Shown here one piece after another: positions 37,162 through 46,331 of a stretch of 64,000 bases of DNA. The translations under genes were made by a program, and so were the position numbers. Location: NCBI GenBank assembly GCA_013824715.1, contig PNOH01000004.1, forward strand, positions 62,001 to 126,000. The letters run 5' to 3'. The DNA is from Odoribacter sp. GTDB taxonomy: Bacteria; Bacteroidota; Bacteroidia; Bacteroidales; Prolixibacteraceae. Every line of letters starts with the position of its first letter. The first letter of the stretch is position 1. The notes under the pieces were generated by a model that worked only from the letters and a program-made list of their open reading frames with translations, was not told the DNA's origin and did not search any database.

Positions 37162-38247
37162 ATGGCAGACTATTCATTAATGGAAAAATACGAATCGATC
37201 AGATATCGGTTCGAAGAAGTTGGCTCACAAATTACCGACCCGTCGGTGATGAGCGACATGAAGCGTTACGTCAAACTCAATCAGGAATACAAACGCCTGG
37301 AGTTGCTGACCAACGCTTTCAAAGAATTTAAAGCAACAATTGATAACATCGAATCAGGCAAGCAAATTCTGGCGGAAGAAACCGACGAAGATTTGCGTGA
37401 AATGGCCCGTGAAGAAATCGAAGCTTCCGAAGCAATCATTCCTGAAAAAGAACAAAATATCAAATTGCTGCTGATTCCGGCTGATCCGGAAGACGGTAAA
37501 AATGCCATTCTTGAAATCCGTGCAGGAACCGGTGGCGACGAAGCCAGCATTTTTGCAGGCGACTTGTTCCGCATGTACTCCAAGTTCTGTGAACGCCGCG
37601 GCTGGAGGTTGGAAGTGACCAATACGAGCGAAGGTACTTCGGGTGGGTTTAAGGAAATCGTTGCTACTATTTCAGGAGAGGGGGTTTATGGAATCATGAA
37701 ATATGAATCGGGAGTACATCGCGTACAGCGCGTGCCACAAACCGAAACTCAAGGTCGTGTTCATACTTCGGCAGCTACGGTGGCTGTTTTGCCCGAAGCA
37801 GAAGAATTCGACATCGACCTGCGCGACAGCGATATCCGGAAAGATACTTACTGTTCTTCAGGACCAGGCGGACAGTCTGTCAACACGACCTATTCAGCCA
37901 TCCGTTTGACTCACATTCCGACCGGAATCGTTTGTACTTGTCAGGATCAAAAATCGCAGATTAAGAATTTGGCAAAAGCGATGATCGAATTGCGTTCGCG
38001 AATTTATAACCAGGAACATCAGAAATATCTTGACGCCATTGCCTCTAAACGTAAAACCATGGTTTCAACCGGCGACCGGTCTGCAAAAATACGGACTTAC
38101 AATTGGCCACAGGGACGAATTACAGACCACCGTATCAACCTGACTATTTATAACCTTCAGGCTGTAGTTGGCGGCGATCTGGACGAAATTATCGACAAGC
38201 TTCAGGTTGAAGAAAATGCAGAACGGCTGAAAGAAGCGGAGATTTAA
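37162..38247 (+). CDS. prfA: Peptide chain release factor 1
   Basis: A 361-residue release factor. The catalytic GGQ is in SSGPGGQSVNTT near 235; the coiled N-terminal domain and stop-codon recognition domain are complete (GVHRVQRVPQTETQGRVHTSAATVAV, cited as residues about 178-203). The terminal KEAEI is normal. It reads UAA and UAG. It is followed by a 160-bp region with a large inverted repeat and then the MNT-HEPN pair instead of directly by pyrF. Confidence 0.98.
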   Translation: MADYSLMEKYESIRYRFEEVGSQITDPSVMSDMKRYVKLNQEYKRLELLTNAFKEFKATIDNIESGKQILAEETDEDLREMAREEIEASEAIIPEKEQNIKLLLIPADPEDGKNAILEIRAGTGGDEASIFAGDLFRMYSKFCERRGWRLEVTNTSEGTSGGFKEIVATISGEGVYGIMKYESGVHRVQRVPQTETQGRVHTSAATVAVLPEAEEFDIDLRDSDIRKDTYCSSGPGGQSVNTTYSAIRLTHIPTGIVCTCQDQKSQIKNLAKAMIELRSRIYNQEHQKYLDAIASKRKTMVSTGDRSAKIRTYNWPQGRITDHRINLTIYNLQAVVGGDLDEIIDKLQVEENAERLKEAEI

Positions 38248-38260
38248 TGAAAAAATGTTA

Positions 38261-38311
38261 CGCGTTTCGGGTTACAAGTTGCGGGTTTTTGAACTCGTAA
38301 CCCGAAACGCG
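38261..38311. repeat. Long inverted repeat between prfA and the MNT-HEPN pair
   Basis: Perfect 15-bp arms CGCGTTTCGGGTTAC (38261-38275) and GTAACCCGAAACGCG (38297-38311) with a 21-base loop. It resembles the 'GGGTTACGGGTT / AACCCGAAACGCG' extragenic repeats of Bacteroidetes and could also act as a rho-independent-like stop for prfA, though it lacks a T-run. Confidence 0.75.
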
Positions 38312-38378
38312 CAACACGGAACATGAAACGTGATAAGTTTGTAGTATCGAGGTAGGCAAATACACACATTATTTTATT

Positions 38379-38386
38379 TATCTTTG
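38379..38386 (+). promoter_or_regulatory. -7 box of the MNT-HEPN-pyrF unit
   Basis: TATCTTTG, a full match. Transcription would begin near 38393, after the ATG at 38384, so the true MNT start is the ATG at 38408. No -33 box at normal spacing. Confidence 0.5.
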
Positions 38387-38407
38387 GATACACACAACAT
38401 TGATGTA

Positions 38408-38728
38408 ATGCAAAATTCCATTCAGTCGATAGAATTAGCCATCGTGGAGAAATTGAAACCAATTAATCCTCTTAAAATCATTCTTTTTGGCAGCTATGCT
38501 TACGGAACGCCTAATGCCGATAGCGATTTAGATATTTGTGTGGTTAAAAAAGAAGTAAAATCAAAATCGAAAGAAAAAAAAGAAATCAGGGAAAGATTGA
38601 AAGAATTGCTGATCGCCAAGGATATACTTGTTTCCAGCTTCGAAGAATACGAATTCTACAAAACGCAGTTTGGCTCTGTTTTTATGGATATTGAAAAAAA
38701 AGGGAAACTCTTATGGCCAGTTTCTTAA
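38408..38728 (+). CDS. MNT-type nucleotidyltransferase (MntA-like antitoxin)
   Basis: A 106-residue minimal nucleotidyltransferase. The active-site motif FGSYAYGTPNADSDLDICVV lies at residues about 28-47, with Gly-Ser and the Asp-x-Asp pair intact. Such proteins inactivate their HEPN partner, in studied cases by adenylylating it. The start at 38408 is set by the -7 box. The gene overlaps the HEPN gene by 16 bp. It is larger than nothing else around it and shows no frame damage. Confidence 0.85.
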   Translation: MQNSIQSIELAIVEKLKPINPLKIILFGSYAYGTPNADSDLDICVVKKEVKSKSKEKKEIRERLKELLIAKDILVSSFEEYEFYKTQFGSVFMDIEKKGKLLWPVS

Positions 38729-39117
38729 ATCAATATGAAATACTCTTCAACAAAGCAAAAGCTGACTTATCGGCTTCCAATGTTTTGTATGACAGATTAA
38801 TGGAAGGCAATTCAGGACTTGACCTTGAAGTTATTTGCTTTCACCTTCAGCAGAGCGCCGAAAAATTGATGAAAGCGGTTCTTTCAAAAAATCAAATCAG
38901 TTATCCCAAAATACACGACCTTGAAACCCTCCTGACCCTCATAACCGATAATGGCATTGCTATAGATACCAATAGAGAGTTACTGATAGAATTAAATGAT
39001 TATGCCGTTGAAGGAAGATATGCAATTATGAACGAAGAGCTTGATAGCATAAAAGAAATTTTCACTCTGGTAACCGATATGGCAAATGAGGCTGATAAAA
39101 TAATTAATAAAGAATGA
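38713..39117 (+). CDS. HEPN-domain protein (HepT-like toxin)
   Basis: A 134-residue helical HEPN protein of the family that pairs with MNT enzymes: [20 protein letters not shown] near 38-57 and KIHDLETLL near 63-71, then a Tyr/Arg-rich helix [11 protein letters not shown] near 97-107. Members act as RNases or as partners that hold the nucleotidyltransferase substrate. It overlaps the MNT gene upstream by 16 bp and the pyrF start downstream by 4 bp (ATGA), so pyrF translation is coupled to it. Confidence 0.85.
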   Translation: MASFLNQYEILFNKAKADLSASNVLYDRLMEGNSGLDLEVICFHLQQSAEKLMKAVLSKNQISYPKIHDLETLLTLITDNGIAIDTNRELLIELNDYAVEGRYAIMNEELDSIKEIFTLVTDMANEADKIINKE

Positions 39118-39947
39118 ACCGAGAACAACTTTTTGATCAGATTAAACTGAAACGCAGCTTTTTGTGTATCGGACTAGATACTGATATTCTGAAAATCCCA
39201 CGTTTCCTGAATGAAACCAGTGACCCAATATTCGCTTTCAACAAGGAAATAATTGACTCCACACACGATTTGTGTGTTGCCTACAAACCAAACCTCGCCT
39301 TTTACGAAAGTCAGGGTGTTGCTGGCTGGATCAGCCTGGAAAAAACGGTGCGATACATCCGCGAAAAATATTCGGAACAATTCATTATCGCTGATGCCAA
39401 ACGTGGCGATATTGGCAACACATCGAACCTGTATGCACGCGCGTTTTTCGACCACATGGATTTTGATGCCGTGACTGTTGCACCATACATGGGCGAAGAT
39501 TCCATTAAGCCATTCATGACCTATCTCGACCGCTGGGTAATCGTTCTGGCGCTAACTTCGAACAAAGGAGCAGCCGATTTTCAATACCTGAAAAATGCCG
39601 AAACCGGCGAACAGTTGTTCGAATCGGTGCTGAAAACCTCGCAAACCTGGGGAACCACCGATAACATGATGTATGTGGTTGGAGCTACCAAAGCTGAAAA
39701 ACTGGAAGAAATCCGCGAACTGGTTCCCGATCATTTTCTGCTGGTTCCTGGCGTTGGCGCACAGGGCGGAAGCCTTCAGGAAGTTGCGAAATACGGAATG
39801 AACGAAGTGTGCGGACTATTGGTAAATTCTTCCCGCCAGATTATTTATGCTTCGGATGGTGAAGACTTTGCCGAAAAAGCACGCAATGAGGCTTTAAATG
39901 TTCAGGTTGAAATGGAAGAACTTTTACTTGAAGCCGGATTATTGTAA
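39114..39947 (+). CDS. pyrF: Orotidine 5'-phosphate decarboxylase
   Basis: A 277-residue enzyme of the longer (type 2, PyrF2) form that makes UMP from OMP. The catalytic set is in [15 protein letters not shown] near 93-107 (Lys and two Asp). Other conserved parts: CIGLDTDI near 18 and [11 protein letters not shown] near 205-215. Its ATG lies inside the end of the HEPN gene, whereas in relatives pyrF usually follows prfA directly. A bidirectional terminator follows. Confidence 0.96.
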   Translation: MNREQLFDQIKLKRSFLCIGLDTDILKIPRFLNETSDPIFAFNKEIIDSTHDLCVAYKPNLAFYESQGVAGWISLEKTVRYIREKYSEQFIIADAKRGDIGNTSNLYARAFFDHMDFDAVTVAPYMGEDSIKPFMTYLDRWVIVLALTSNKGAADFQYLKNAETGEQLFESVLKTSQTWGTTDNMMYVVGATKAEKLEEIRELVPDHFLLVPGVGAQGGSLQEVAKYGMNEVCGLLVNSSRQIIYASDGEDFAEKARNEALNVQVEMEELLLEAGLL

Positions 39948-40004
39948 AAATAAATCATAGAATTTGTATTGCATTCTGAATTTCAGGATAAGACAAAACT
40001 ATGC

Positions 40005-40040
40005 AACAAAAAAGGCTATCAGATGATAGCCTTTTTTGTT
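40005..40040. terminator. Bidirectional terminator between pyrF and tonB
   Basis: A perfect 16-bp stem AACAAAAAAGGCTATC / GATAGCCTTTTTTGTT with loop AGAT. A-run and T-run flank the G/C core on both strands, so it can stop both convergent units. Confidence 0.9.
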
Positions 40041-40068
40041 GTATAGTAACAGAGATATGCGTAGTTAA

Positions 40069-40851
40069 TTATTGTAAAACGAATGAGATAGGAATAGTAA
40101 ACTGTTGTTTTACTTTCATCCCGCCCTGTTTTCCAGGTTCCCATTTTGGTGAAGACTGAATAACCCTAACCGCTTCTTTATCAAGGGAAGGATCGACACC
40201 GCGTACCACTTTAACATCAACAACTTCTCCTTTAGAGTTTACTGCATACTGCACATAAACTTTCCCAGTTATGCCATTTTCGGCAGCAAGCACCGGGTAT
40301 TTTATGTTTTCTGTAACCCAATCCCGAAATGTGTTAACATCACCACCTAAGAAAGATGCTTGTTCCTCAACAATAATAAAAACTTTTTCTTCTTCAACAA
40401 TTGCAGTTTCTTCAACATTTACAACTTCGATTTTATCCGGAACTGGTTCATTGGTAACAGTTTCAGTAACTTCACTAACAGTAGCAAATTCAACTTCAAC
40501 GGTTACGCTATCAACAACAACCGGAGCAACATACTTTACCTGTGCTTCCGCTGCTGGTGGTGGTGGTGGTGGTGGTGGTGGTGGTGGTGGTATATCATCC
40601 TCGGCTTTTATGTTTTCCATACTTACCACCGTATTTTTCACTAGAGTAATATTCTTACCTCTGTTATTGTATGCCTGAATGAAAGGTACCATTACTGCGC
40701 CACCTAAACTGAATATTGATATCAAAAAGGCTATAAGTAAGAATTTTCTGAACTTTTTGCGCAATACATAAGCCCCATATTCCTTATTCCTCTTTTCGAA
40801 TACAATTTCTTCAAGGGTTATGGCTTCGTTTTTAAGCAATTCATTATCCAT
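40069..40851 (-). CDS. tonB: TonB energy transducer
   Basis: A 260-residue TonB. The cytoplasmic N-terminus EEIVFEKRNKEYGAYVLRKKF is the usual Bacteroidetes form, one membrane helix lies at about 36-58, then a periplasmic linker with 12 prolines in a row (residues about 88-99) and a Val/Glu-rich stretch, and the C-terminal domain at about 165-260 (NGITGKVYVQYAVNSKGEV, SSPKWEPGKQGG). It passes energy from ExbB/ExbD to outer-membrane receptors. It ends the exbB-exbD-exbD-tonB cluster. Confidence 0.93.
   Translation of the reverse strand: MDNELLKNEAITLEEIVFEKRNKEYGAYVLRKKFRKFLLIAFLISIFSLGGAVMVPFIQAYNNRGKNITLVKNTVVSMENIKAEDDIPPPPPPPPPPPPAAEAQVKYVAPVVVDSVTVEVEFATVSEVTETVTNEPVPDKIEVVNVEETAIVEEEKVFIIVEEQASFLGGDVNTFRDWVTENIKYPVLAAENGITGKVYVQYAVNSKGEVVDVKVVRGVDPSLDKEAVRVIQSSPKWEPGKQGGMKVKQQFTIPISFVLQ
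40555..40590. repeat. (TGG)12 trinucleotide run encoding the TonB polyproline
   Basis: Twelve uninterrupted TGG units on the plus strand (CCA codons on the coding strand). Slippage would change linker length by whole residues without a frameshift. Confidence 0.9.
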
Positions 40852-40874
40852 GATTCAAATCCATTTATTATGGT

Positions 40875-41534
40875 TTATTTTATGGCAGTAACTGACGATC
40901 CGGGATTAATACGAGACTGAACCATCGTTTTTTCCACTGGGTTAATATCGACAAGTGTGTACCGGGCAATATTGGTAATAGCCATTTCATCGATAATGTC
41001 AACTATATTTCGATATTTAACACCATCGGCCGCCTTGATTAGCACAATTGGCCCTAATTTATCCTCTTTATAGAAGCGCTTGATTCTGCCTTCTACCGAG
41101 TCTCTCGGAATTTTAAGTTTACCTTCTGTCACATCTTTCTTCATGTTGGCAACTCGGGCAAACAATTCTTTGTTTCGCTGTAAAAGTACCTTGCGGATTC
41201 CATCTTTCGAATAATCAACTTCAGCCAAAACCGGAAGTGGTTTATTTGGGTCGGCCAATCCTACATACCAGAGTATTTTGTCGTTTTCGACAAGTATAAT
41301 ATTTAGGGCCCTGCTTTTATCAAGCTCAGGTGGCTTTTCATTTTCCTTCGGCTTTTCTGGCAGAATGATCTCCATAACCTTGGGTTTATTGAATGCCGTA
41401 GTAAGCATGAAAAAAGTTAGCAACAAACAAGCAAGGTCAACCATTGGAGTCATATCAATATGAGTTCCGTGTTTCTTGACCTTCTTCTTGCCTTTACCTT
41501 TTTGGTGACCCTCTTCTTGAACTATTTCAGCCAT
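40875..41534 (-). CDS. ExbD/TolR-family protein, second copy
   Basis: A 219-residue proton-channel partner of ExbB. A basic N-terminus (KGKGKKKVKKHG) leads into THIDMTPMVDLACLLLTFFML, the single membrane helix with the conserved Asp (near residue 32) that carries protons. The periplasmic domain is about 165 residues and longer than in enteric ExbD. It lies between exbD copy 1 and tonB on the same strand. Confidence 0.9.
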   Translation of the reverse strand: MAEIVQEEGHQKGKGKKKVKKHGTHIDMTPMVDLACLLLTFFMLTTAFNKPKVMEIILPEKPKENEKPPELDKSRALNIILVENDKILWYVGLADPNKPLPVLAEVDYSKDGIRKVLLQRNKELFARVANMKKDVTEGKLKIPRDSVEGRIKRFYKEDKLGPIVLIKAADGVKYRNIVDIIDEMAITNIARYTLVDINPVEKTMVQSRINPGSSVTAIK

Positions 41535-41554
41535 TTTGGATTGTCTTTATAAAA

Positions 41555-42190
41555 TTACTTAATAATAAACTCTTCTGGTAACTCAACCGCTTTGAGGTCG
41601 GTGGTTAAATTGAACTTGTGTACATTATTGTCCTGCAAAACAGCGATCACTTTTTTAACTATAGGGTAATTTGCTGCGCCGTCACCTTTTATGGTAAACT
41701 GCAAGTCGTTATTGTAAGTACGTGCGAACCTGATCCACATCATCAGTTGATTATCGGTCGAGTCAATAGGAATACCTACCTGCATCGCTTCACGTGTTTT
41801 CGTATCAGGAGCTGCAAGAAAGGCTTGAAGCTTGTCTGCCGGTAAACCAAAAGATGCTAATCCTTCAAATTTTTTAATTTCCTTGGGAGTAAACTTAATC
41901 TTATATTGACTACCTATGGCCTGTAACACTTTTGCGCGAATATGCTCGGTTGAATCGGTTCCATTATCAACATTAAAAAAGACCTTATCATCCTTTGAAA
42001 TCTCAATGGTTACCAGATGGCTGTCCGGGATTGGTACTGAGGAAGTTGATTTTGGAGTAGAAATTGATGCAGCTTCCTCCGGACGAAATGTAGCCGTCAA
42101 AATAAAAAAGACGAGTAGAAGGAAAAACAAGTCCACCATCGGCGTCATGTCGATTCGTGGTGTTTTTGCAGCTAATTTAATTTTTCCCAT
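41555..42190 (-). CDS. ExbD/TolR-family protein, first copy
   Basis: A 211-residue ExbD homologue with PRIDMTPMVDLFFLLLVFFIL at residues about 10-30; the Asp in MVDL is the conserved channel residue. The periplasmic part (FTIKGDGAANYPIVKKVIAVLQ near 168-190) is typical. The two exbD genes in tandem probably form a mixed complex with the upstream ExbB. Confidence 0.9.
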   Translation of the reverse strand: MGKIKLAAKTPRIDMTPMVDLFFLLLVFFILTATFRPEEAASISTPKSTSSVPIPDSHLVTIEISKDDKVFFNVDNGTDSTEHIRAKVLQAIGSQYKIKFTPKEIKKFEGLASFGLPADKLQAFLAAPDTKTREAMQVGIPIDSTDNQLMMWIRFARTYNNDLQFTIKGDGAANYPIVKKVIAVLQDNNVHKFNLTTDLKAVELPEEFIIK

Positions 42191-42242
42191 TATTTTACAA
42201 TTTGTTTTTTCATCAATATCAGTTGAAGAAAAATTAAAAAAA

Positions 42243-43055
42243 TTACTTCAAAGTTGAAGCAAATGTTTGAGTGACACTAAAACTGGCTTCATCCATTTTA
42301 TAGGTGGTTGCGTCAATCTGGGCTGAAAAATAGTTATAAGCTATGATGGCAAATGTTGACCCTGTTATACCAAAAGCAGTATTAACAAGAGCCTCAGAAA
42401 TACCATTGGCTAAGGCTAATGAATCAGGAGCGCCTGCAGTTGCTAAAGCGCCGAAGGCACGGATCATTCCAAGCACTGTTCCAATAAGTCCAACAAGAAC
42501 CGAAATAGAAGCAATGGTAGATAGTATAATCAAGTTTTGAGAAAGAACTGGTAATTCAAGGGCAGTAGCCTCTTCAAGGTCTTTCTGAAGTGCGAGTACT
42601 TTTTGGTCGTTCATCAGAGTTTTGTCATTTTGTAAAACTCTGTAACGATGCAGGCCTGCTTTCATAACATTGGCAATTGATCCTCTTTGTTTGTCGCACA
42701 ATTGAGAAGCTTCCTCTATTTTATTATCGTTAAGGAAAGTTTGCAATGCACGAACAAATACGTTAAGGTTGCCTTTTCCAGCTGCAACCGAAAGCATAAT
42801 CATACGCTCAACAATAAAAGTAAAAAGTACCAGGTTGATAGCAATTAGAATAGGCACGATGAAGCCACCTTTGTAAATAATCCCTAAATAGTTACCGGGA
42901 AGTGGATGGCCTTTGGGATTCATACCTTCAAAGTTAACAGGATTACCCATAATTAGTGAATAAATGAGGTAACCACCTAATGAGCACAGCAAGATAACCG
43001 CCAGAACGAATGTCGATTTTAATGCTTCTTTTAATGTTTGTCCTTTCATTTTCAA
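42243..43055 (-). CDS. exbB: MotA/TolQ/ExbB-family proton channel protein
   Basis: A 270-residue inner-membrane protein. Helices lie at about 13-35, 65-85, 175-200 (LIILSTIASISVLVGLIGTVLG) and 220-245 (NTAFGITGSTFAIIAYNYF). LIGTVLGMIRAF and GISEALVNTAFG are the conserved TolQ/ExbB segments. It forms the ExbB pentamer that drives TonB with the two ExbD proteins. It is first in the exbB-exbD-exbD-tonB cluster; a TPR gene and a PstS-like gene lie upstream on the same strand. Confidence 0.92.
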   Translation of the reverse strand: MKMKGQTLKEALKSTFVLAVILLCSLGGYLIYSLIMGNPVNFEGMNPKGHPLPGNYLGIIYKGGFIVPILIAINLVLFTFIVERMIMLSVAAGKGNLNVFVRALQTFLNDNKIEEASQLCDKQRGSIANVMKAGLHRYRVLQNDKTLMNDQKVLALQKDLEEATALELPVLSQNLIILSTIASISVLVGLIGTVLGMIRAFGALATAGAPDSLALANGISEALVNTAFGITGSTFAIIAYNYFSAQIDATTYKMDEASFSVTQTFASTLK

Positions 43056-43189
43056 TTTTTATTTAAAGTAAATATAAAAACAATAGTTTTAATTTTATCG
43101 GGTTCAAAGAAAGCAATATTTTTTTAAACTGAAATCCCTAACCGGAAAATATTCGAAATAAATTCGTGATTTTGAAAAAAAATCTATTT

Positions 43190-45022
43190 CTATTTTTTTA
43201 TGATTTTTTTGGCGGCATCTATTGCCTTCGTTAAATCCTGAATTGCTTTCGCAGCTTCAAGATCGGCAGGGTCAAGCTTTTTAACTTCGTTGTAAAAATC
43301 TCTGGATTCGACGTAATTTTTTTCATAATAAGCGATCAAAGCCTGTGATTTAAGTGATTGTATCTGCCATTGTTTGTTTGCCGGATCGAGTTCAAATAAT
43401 TTTTTATACCAAGTTTTAGAAGTTGGGTATTCTTTTTTCTGCAGGAAATAAAATCCCAGATAGGTATATGCTTCCTGTAATTCCTTGGCATATTTTATGG
43501 TGTCGCTTCCGACTTTTTCAACGAGAGATTCAAATTTTGGATGTGCCAATCCAAGTTCGCTAGTCGGATCCATGCTTGAAGCAGTTCTTGCCAGATATAC
43601 ATATGCCTGCATATTATCAGGTTGATTTATAATGATTTTGCTGAAAATACTATCTGCATTTGTAAATTCCCTGAGTTGGTAATATGATTTACCAATTAAC
43701 ATCACATCATCAATATCCGATTTACCTTTCCTGTTTTTAAGATTTAACCAGGTGATAGCTTTTTTGTAAATACGTGAATAATAATAATTGAAAGCTATTT
43801 CTGATACCAGGCTCACATTGTTTGTATCCATTGCGTATGCTTTTTCAAATGCATCAAAGGCTTTTGATAACGTCAAAGAATCGTTTTTAGCAACTTTAAA
43901 AAGTATCCGACTATAATATAGGTAGTCTCTTGGAATAATACTTGCGGAATTGGCATTTTCAAAAAACTTCTCCATATACAATCTGCCTTTTTCAAGTTCG
44001 GGTGGCCTTTTGTCATAGCAGGAGTATGCTGCCAGCCGGTAAAGATAATTTCGCGATTTATCAACAGCCAAAACTTCTTCAAGTGTTGCCAATGTATTCG
44101 TATAATCTTTTGCTCTGAAGAGCGCTTTTGCGTACTGAATTTTAGCAGGGATATTATCGCCTGATAAATCGAGGAATTTGCGAAAGTTGGTTTTCGCAAG
44201 ATTGAATTGGCCTGCTATAGTATATAACTCCCCAAGTTCACGATAAACAGGAGCATAGGTAGAATCAATATCCCTGGCTTCATCAAAGTATGGACGGGCG
44301 GCATTTAAATTGGTGGCACGTACATAAATATTGCCAATTTTAATTTTTGGTATAGGCGATTTGGCATCAAGACTAAGTGCTTTATTGTAATTTGCAAGAG
44401 CATTTTTTCCGTCGTTTTTCTGCATATATACATCGCCCAATGCAAGGTATATTGATGCATTGTTGGGGTCTATATCTCTTGCTCTTGTAAGATATATTAG
44501 CGCCTTATTATACCTTACGACTTTACCTAAGAGTTGAGAGGATCCTAATTTCGAAAGTATAAGGGCATGTTTAGGCATTAAAAGTTTTATTTTAATTGGT
44601 ATTGTAGCTTCAGCTTTTCTAAAATTCTTATCTGCTGCAATGGTGTCACCCGAAAGAAGTAGAGAAACAGCACCTAATCCTATGCTATTAAGTACATTCG
44701 ATGTATCTTTCTGAATGCCTTTTCGAAATAAATCTTCGGCTTTAGAAGCCATATCTTTCAATGAATTCGATAAGGTATCAGAAAGGTAATCTTTAATGAT
44801 GGTTTCGCCGTAGTAATAATAAACATTCCCATTACCTGGCTCTGTCTTTAGCAATTCTTCGAAAGCTTGTCCGGCTTCTTCATATTGCTCACTTGCGGCA
44901 AGCTTTAATGCGGCATTTAACTTTAATTCAAATGCTGACGGAGGAGGTGCAGTTTTAGATTTTTTCTGGCTAAATGCTGTAGCAGTAAGCAACGAGAACA
45001 GTATTACAATTATCAGTTTCAT
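43190..45022 (-). CDS. Exported TPR-repeat protein of the TonB cluster
   Basis: A 610-residue exported protein (signal MKLIIVILFSLLTATAFSQ, residues 1-19). The rest is TPR units, for example NALANYNKALSLDAKSPIP and AYVYLARTASSMDP; at least ten helical pairs are recognisable. No enzyme motif. It lies between the PstS-like gene (30 bp away) and exbB on the same strand; such TPR proteins accompany this exb/ton cluster in other Bacteroidetes. It may act as a periplasmic scaffold for the energising complex. Confidence 0.75.
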   Translation of the reverse strand: MKLIIVILFSLLTATAFSQKKSKTAPPPSAFELKLNAALKLAASEQYEEAGQAFEELLKTEPGNGNVYYYYGETIIKDYLSDTLSNSLKDMASKAEDLFRKGIQKDTSNVLNSIGLGAVSLLLSGDTIAADKNFRKAEATIPIKIKLLMPKHALILSKLGSSQLLGKVVRYNKALIYLTRARDIDPNNASIYLALGDVYMQKNDGKNALANYNKALSLDAKSPIPKIKIGNIYVRATNLNAARPYFDEARDIDSTYAPVYRELGELYTIAGQFNLAKTNFRKFLDLSGDNIPAKIQYAKALFRAKDYTNTLATLEEVLAVDKSRNYLYRLAAYSCYDKRPPELEKGRLYMEKFFENANSASIIPRDYLYYSRILFKVAKNDSLTLSKAFDAFEKAYAMDTNNVSLVSEIAFNYYYSRIYKKAITWLNLKNRKGKSDIDDVMLIGKSYYQLREFTNADSIFSKIIINQPDNMQAYVYLARTASSMDPTSELGLAHPKFESLVEKVGSDTIKYAKELQEAYTYLGFYFLQKKEYPTSKTWYKKLFELDPANKQWQIQSLKSQALIAYYEKNYVESRDFYNEVKKLDPADLEAAKAIQDLTKAIDAAKKIIKK

Positions 45023-45051
45023 TTTGAATAGATATATAATTACAAAAAAAA

Positions 45052-46002
45052 TTAATTTTTCTTAACTTCTACTAGTCTTATTGGCATTGTAGCCGGCAAC
45101 ATTCCCATTTTTAAGATAATTCGCTGGCCTGCATCTCCGGCCACAAATGAGGTGAAACCTGTTCCCAATCCTGCGAAAGATTCCCGGTTAATGGTATAAA
45201 CTTCCCTGATAAACGGATAACTTTGATTGGCAATATAGGCCGGATGTGGTGAATAGAATTCACTGCCATCCGAATCATATTCCGAAGTTACTGAAACTAC
45301 ATTGATTTTGCTTAAAAAAGAATGACTAATTGAATCACGTGGATCACTTATCCAGTTAACACTGATGATGCCTATGGCTTCAGGGTGGCTCTCAACAAAA
45401 TTTATAACTTCAGAATTTTTAGTGGCGGAAAAACAATAGTTGGGCAATGAGCCGGTTATTCCAAATTTATTCATGATTGTCTTAACATTGTTTGACCCCT
45501 GGTTGTCAAAAACAACTTTGATATCATTTAATTTCGATTGGGGATTAATCTGTTCCCATTTCGAAGTTTTGCCTGTGAAAATATCTTTTAGCGTATTGTA
45601 CCGGATTAATGAATCGGCATTCGATTTATTAACGATGAAAGCCAGAGCGTCGTAAGCAATTTTGGTTGTTCTGGGAATGATTGATTTACCTCTGAGGTAG
45701 GCTACTTCGTTATCGGTTAGCTTGCTACTTGTAATAATAACTCTTACTGAATCATCCAGGAATAATTTCAATATGCTGTCTCCGGACAAATAAACAGGGG
45801 CAACTTTTGCATCTTTATAGAGAGAATGGAAGGTGAAAAGCTCAGTATCAGCAAGCAATTGATATGATTCGTCAACAGCGATTTTTATATTTCCCCGTGT
45901 AGGTGTTTCGTCAGTAAATTTTTTTGGGGTCATTTTGCATGAAAAAAATAAGGCAATCACCCCAAATAAAGAAATGCTGATTATTAATTTTAAATGGTTC
46001 AT
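45052..46002 (-). CDS. PstS-like periplasmic phosphate-binding protein, lipoprotein
   Basis: A 316-residue lipoprotein (lipobox FFSC, residues about 19-22) of the PstS-type substrate-binding family: GNIKIAVDESYQLLADTE at the start, LAFIVNKSNADSL, and the ligand loop region with DNQGSNNVKTIMNKFG near 170. No transporter permease or ATPase gene is next to it, so it need not serve phosphate import; the same family member is found next to exb/ton genes in Bacteroidetes. Ligand not proven. Confidence 0.75.
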   Translation of the reverse strand: MNHLKLIISISLFGVIALFFSCKMTPKKFTDETPTRGNIKIAVDESYQLLADTELFTFHSLYKDAKVAPVYLSGDSILKLFLDDSVRVIITSSKLTDNEVAYLRGKSIIPRTTKIAYDALAFIVNKSNADSLIRYNTLKDIFTGKTSKWEQINPQSKLNDIKVVFDNQGSNNVKTIMNKFGITGSLPNYCFSATKNSEVINFVESHPEAIGIISVNWISDPRDSISHSFLSKINVVSVTSEYDSDGSEFYSPHPAYIANQSYPFIREVYTINRESFAGLGTGFTSFVAGDAGQRIILKMGMLPATMPIRLVEVKKN

Positions 46003-46185
46003 TGTTTATCCTCCTTATTTTTGTATCGATGGAATATATTCACCGATCAATAAAATTTGTATGCAAACAGTATCACTGCAAAAATCATGCGAAAATATTT
46101 TGGCCAATTTGAGGCGTAAAACTATTAAATTAATTTTAACAAAAGTCAGAATTATTGAAAATGTTTCGTACCGTAATCGATAGAG

Positions 46186-46273
46186 CGGAGAGAGAGGGAT
46201 TCGAACCCTCGGTACCCTTTTGAGGTACACACGCTTTCCAGGCGTGCCAGTTAAGCCACTCCTGCATCTCTCC
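46186..46273 (-). tRNA. tRNA-Ser, anticodon GGA
   Basis: 88 nt on the minus strand without encoded CCA. Acceptor GGAGAGA (from 46273) pairs with TCTCTCC; the anticodon stem CACGC / GCGTG encloses CTGGAAA with anticodon GGA (46239-46237), reading UCC and UCU. The long variable arm (TACCTCAAAAGGGTA) is typical of class II tRNA-Ser. The T-arm is GAGGG-TTCGAAT-CCCTC. The reading frames that cross it are not genes. Confidence 0.97.
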
Positions 46274-46331
46274 AGATGTTTTTTGGCCTTTATTTTTCGG
46301 GCTGCAAGCTACGAAAAATACCACCCAAAAG

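Noticed and set aside
40360-40678. Plus-strand frames with poly-Trp or poly-Gly opposite tonB
   Set aside because: These are translations of the TGG repeat in other frames, antisense to a complete tonB.
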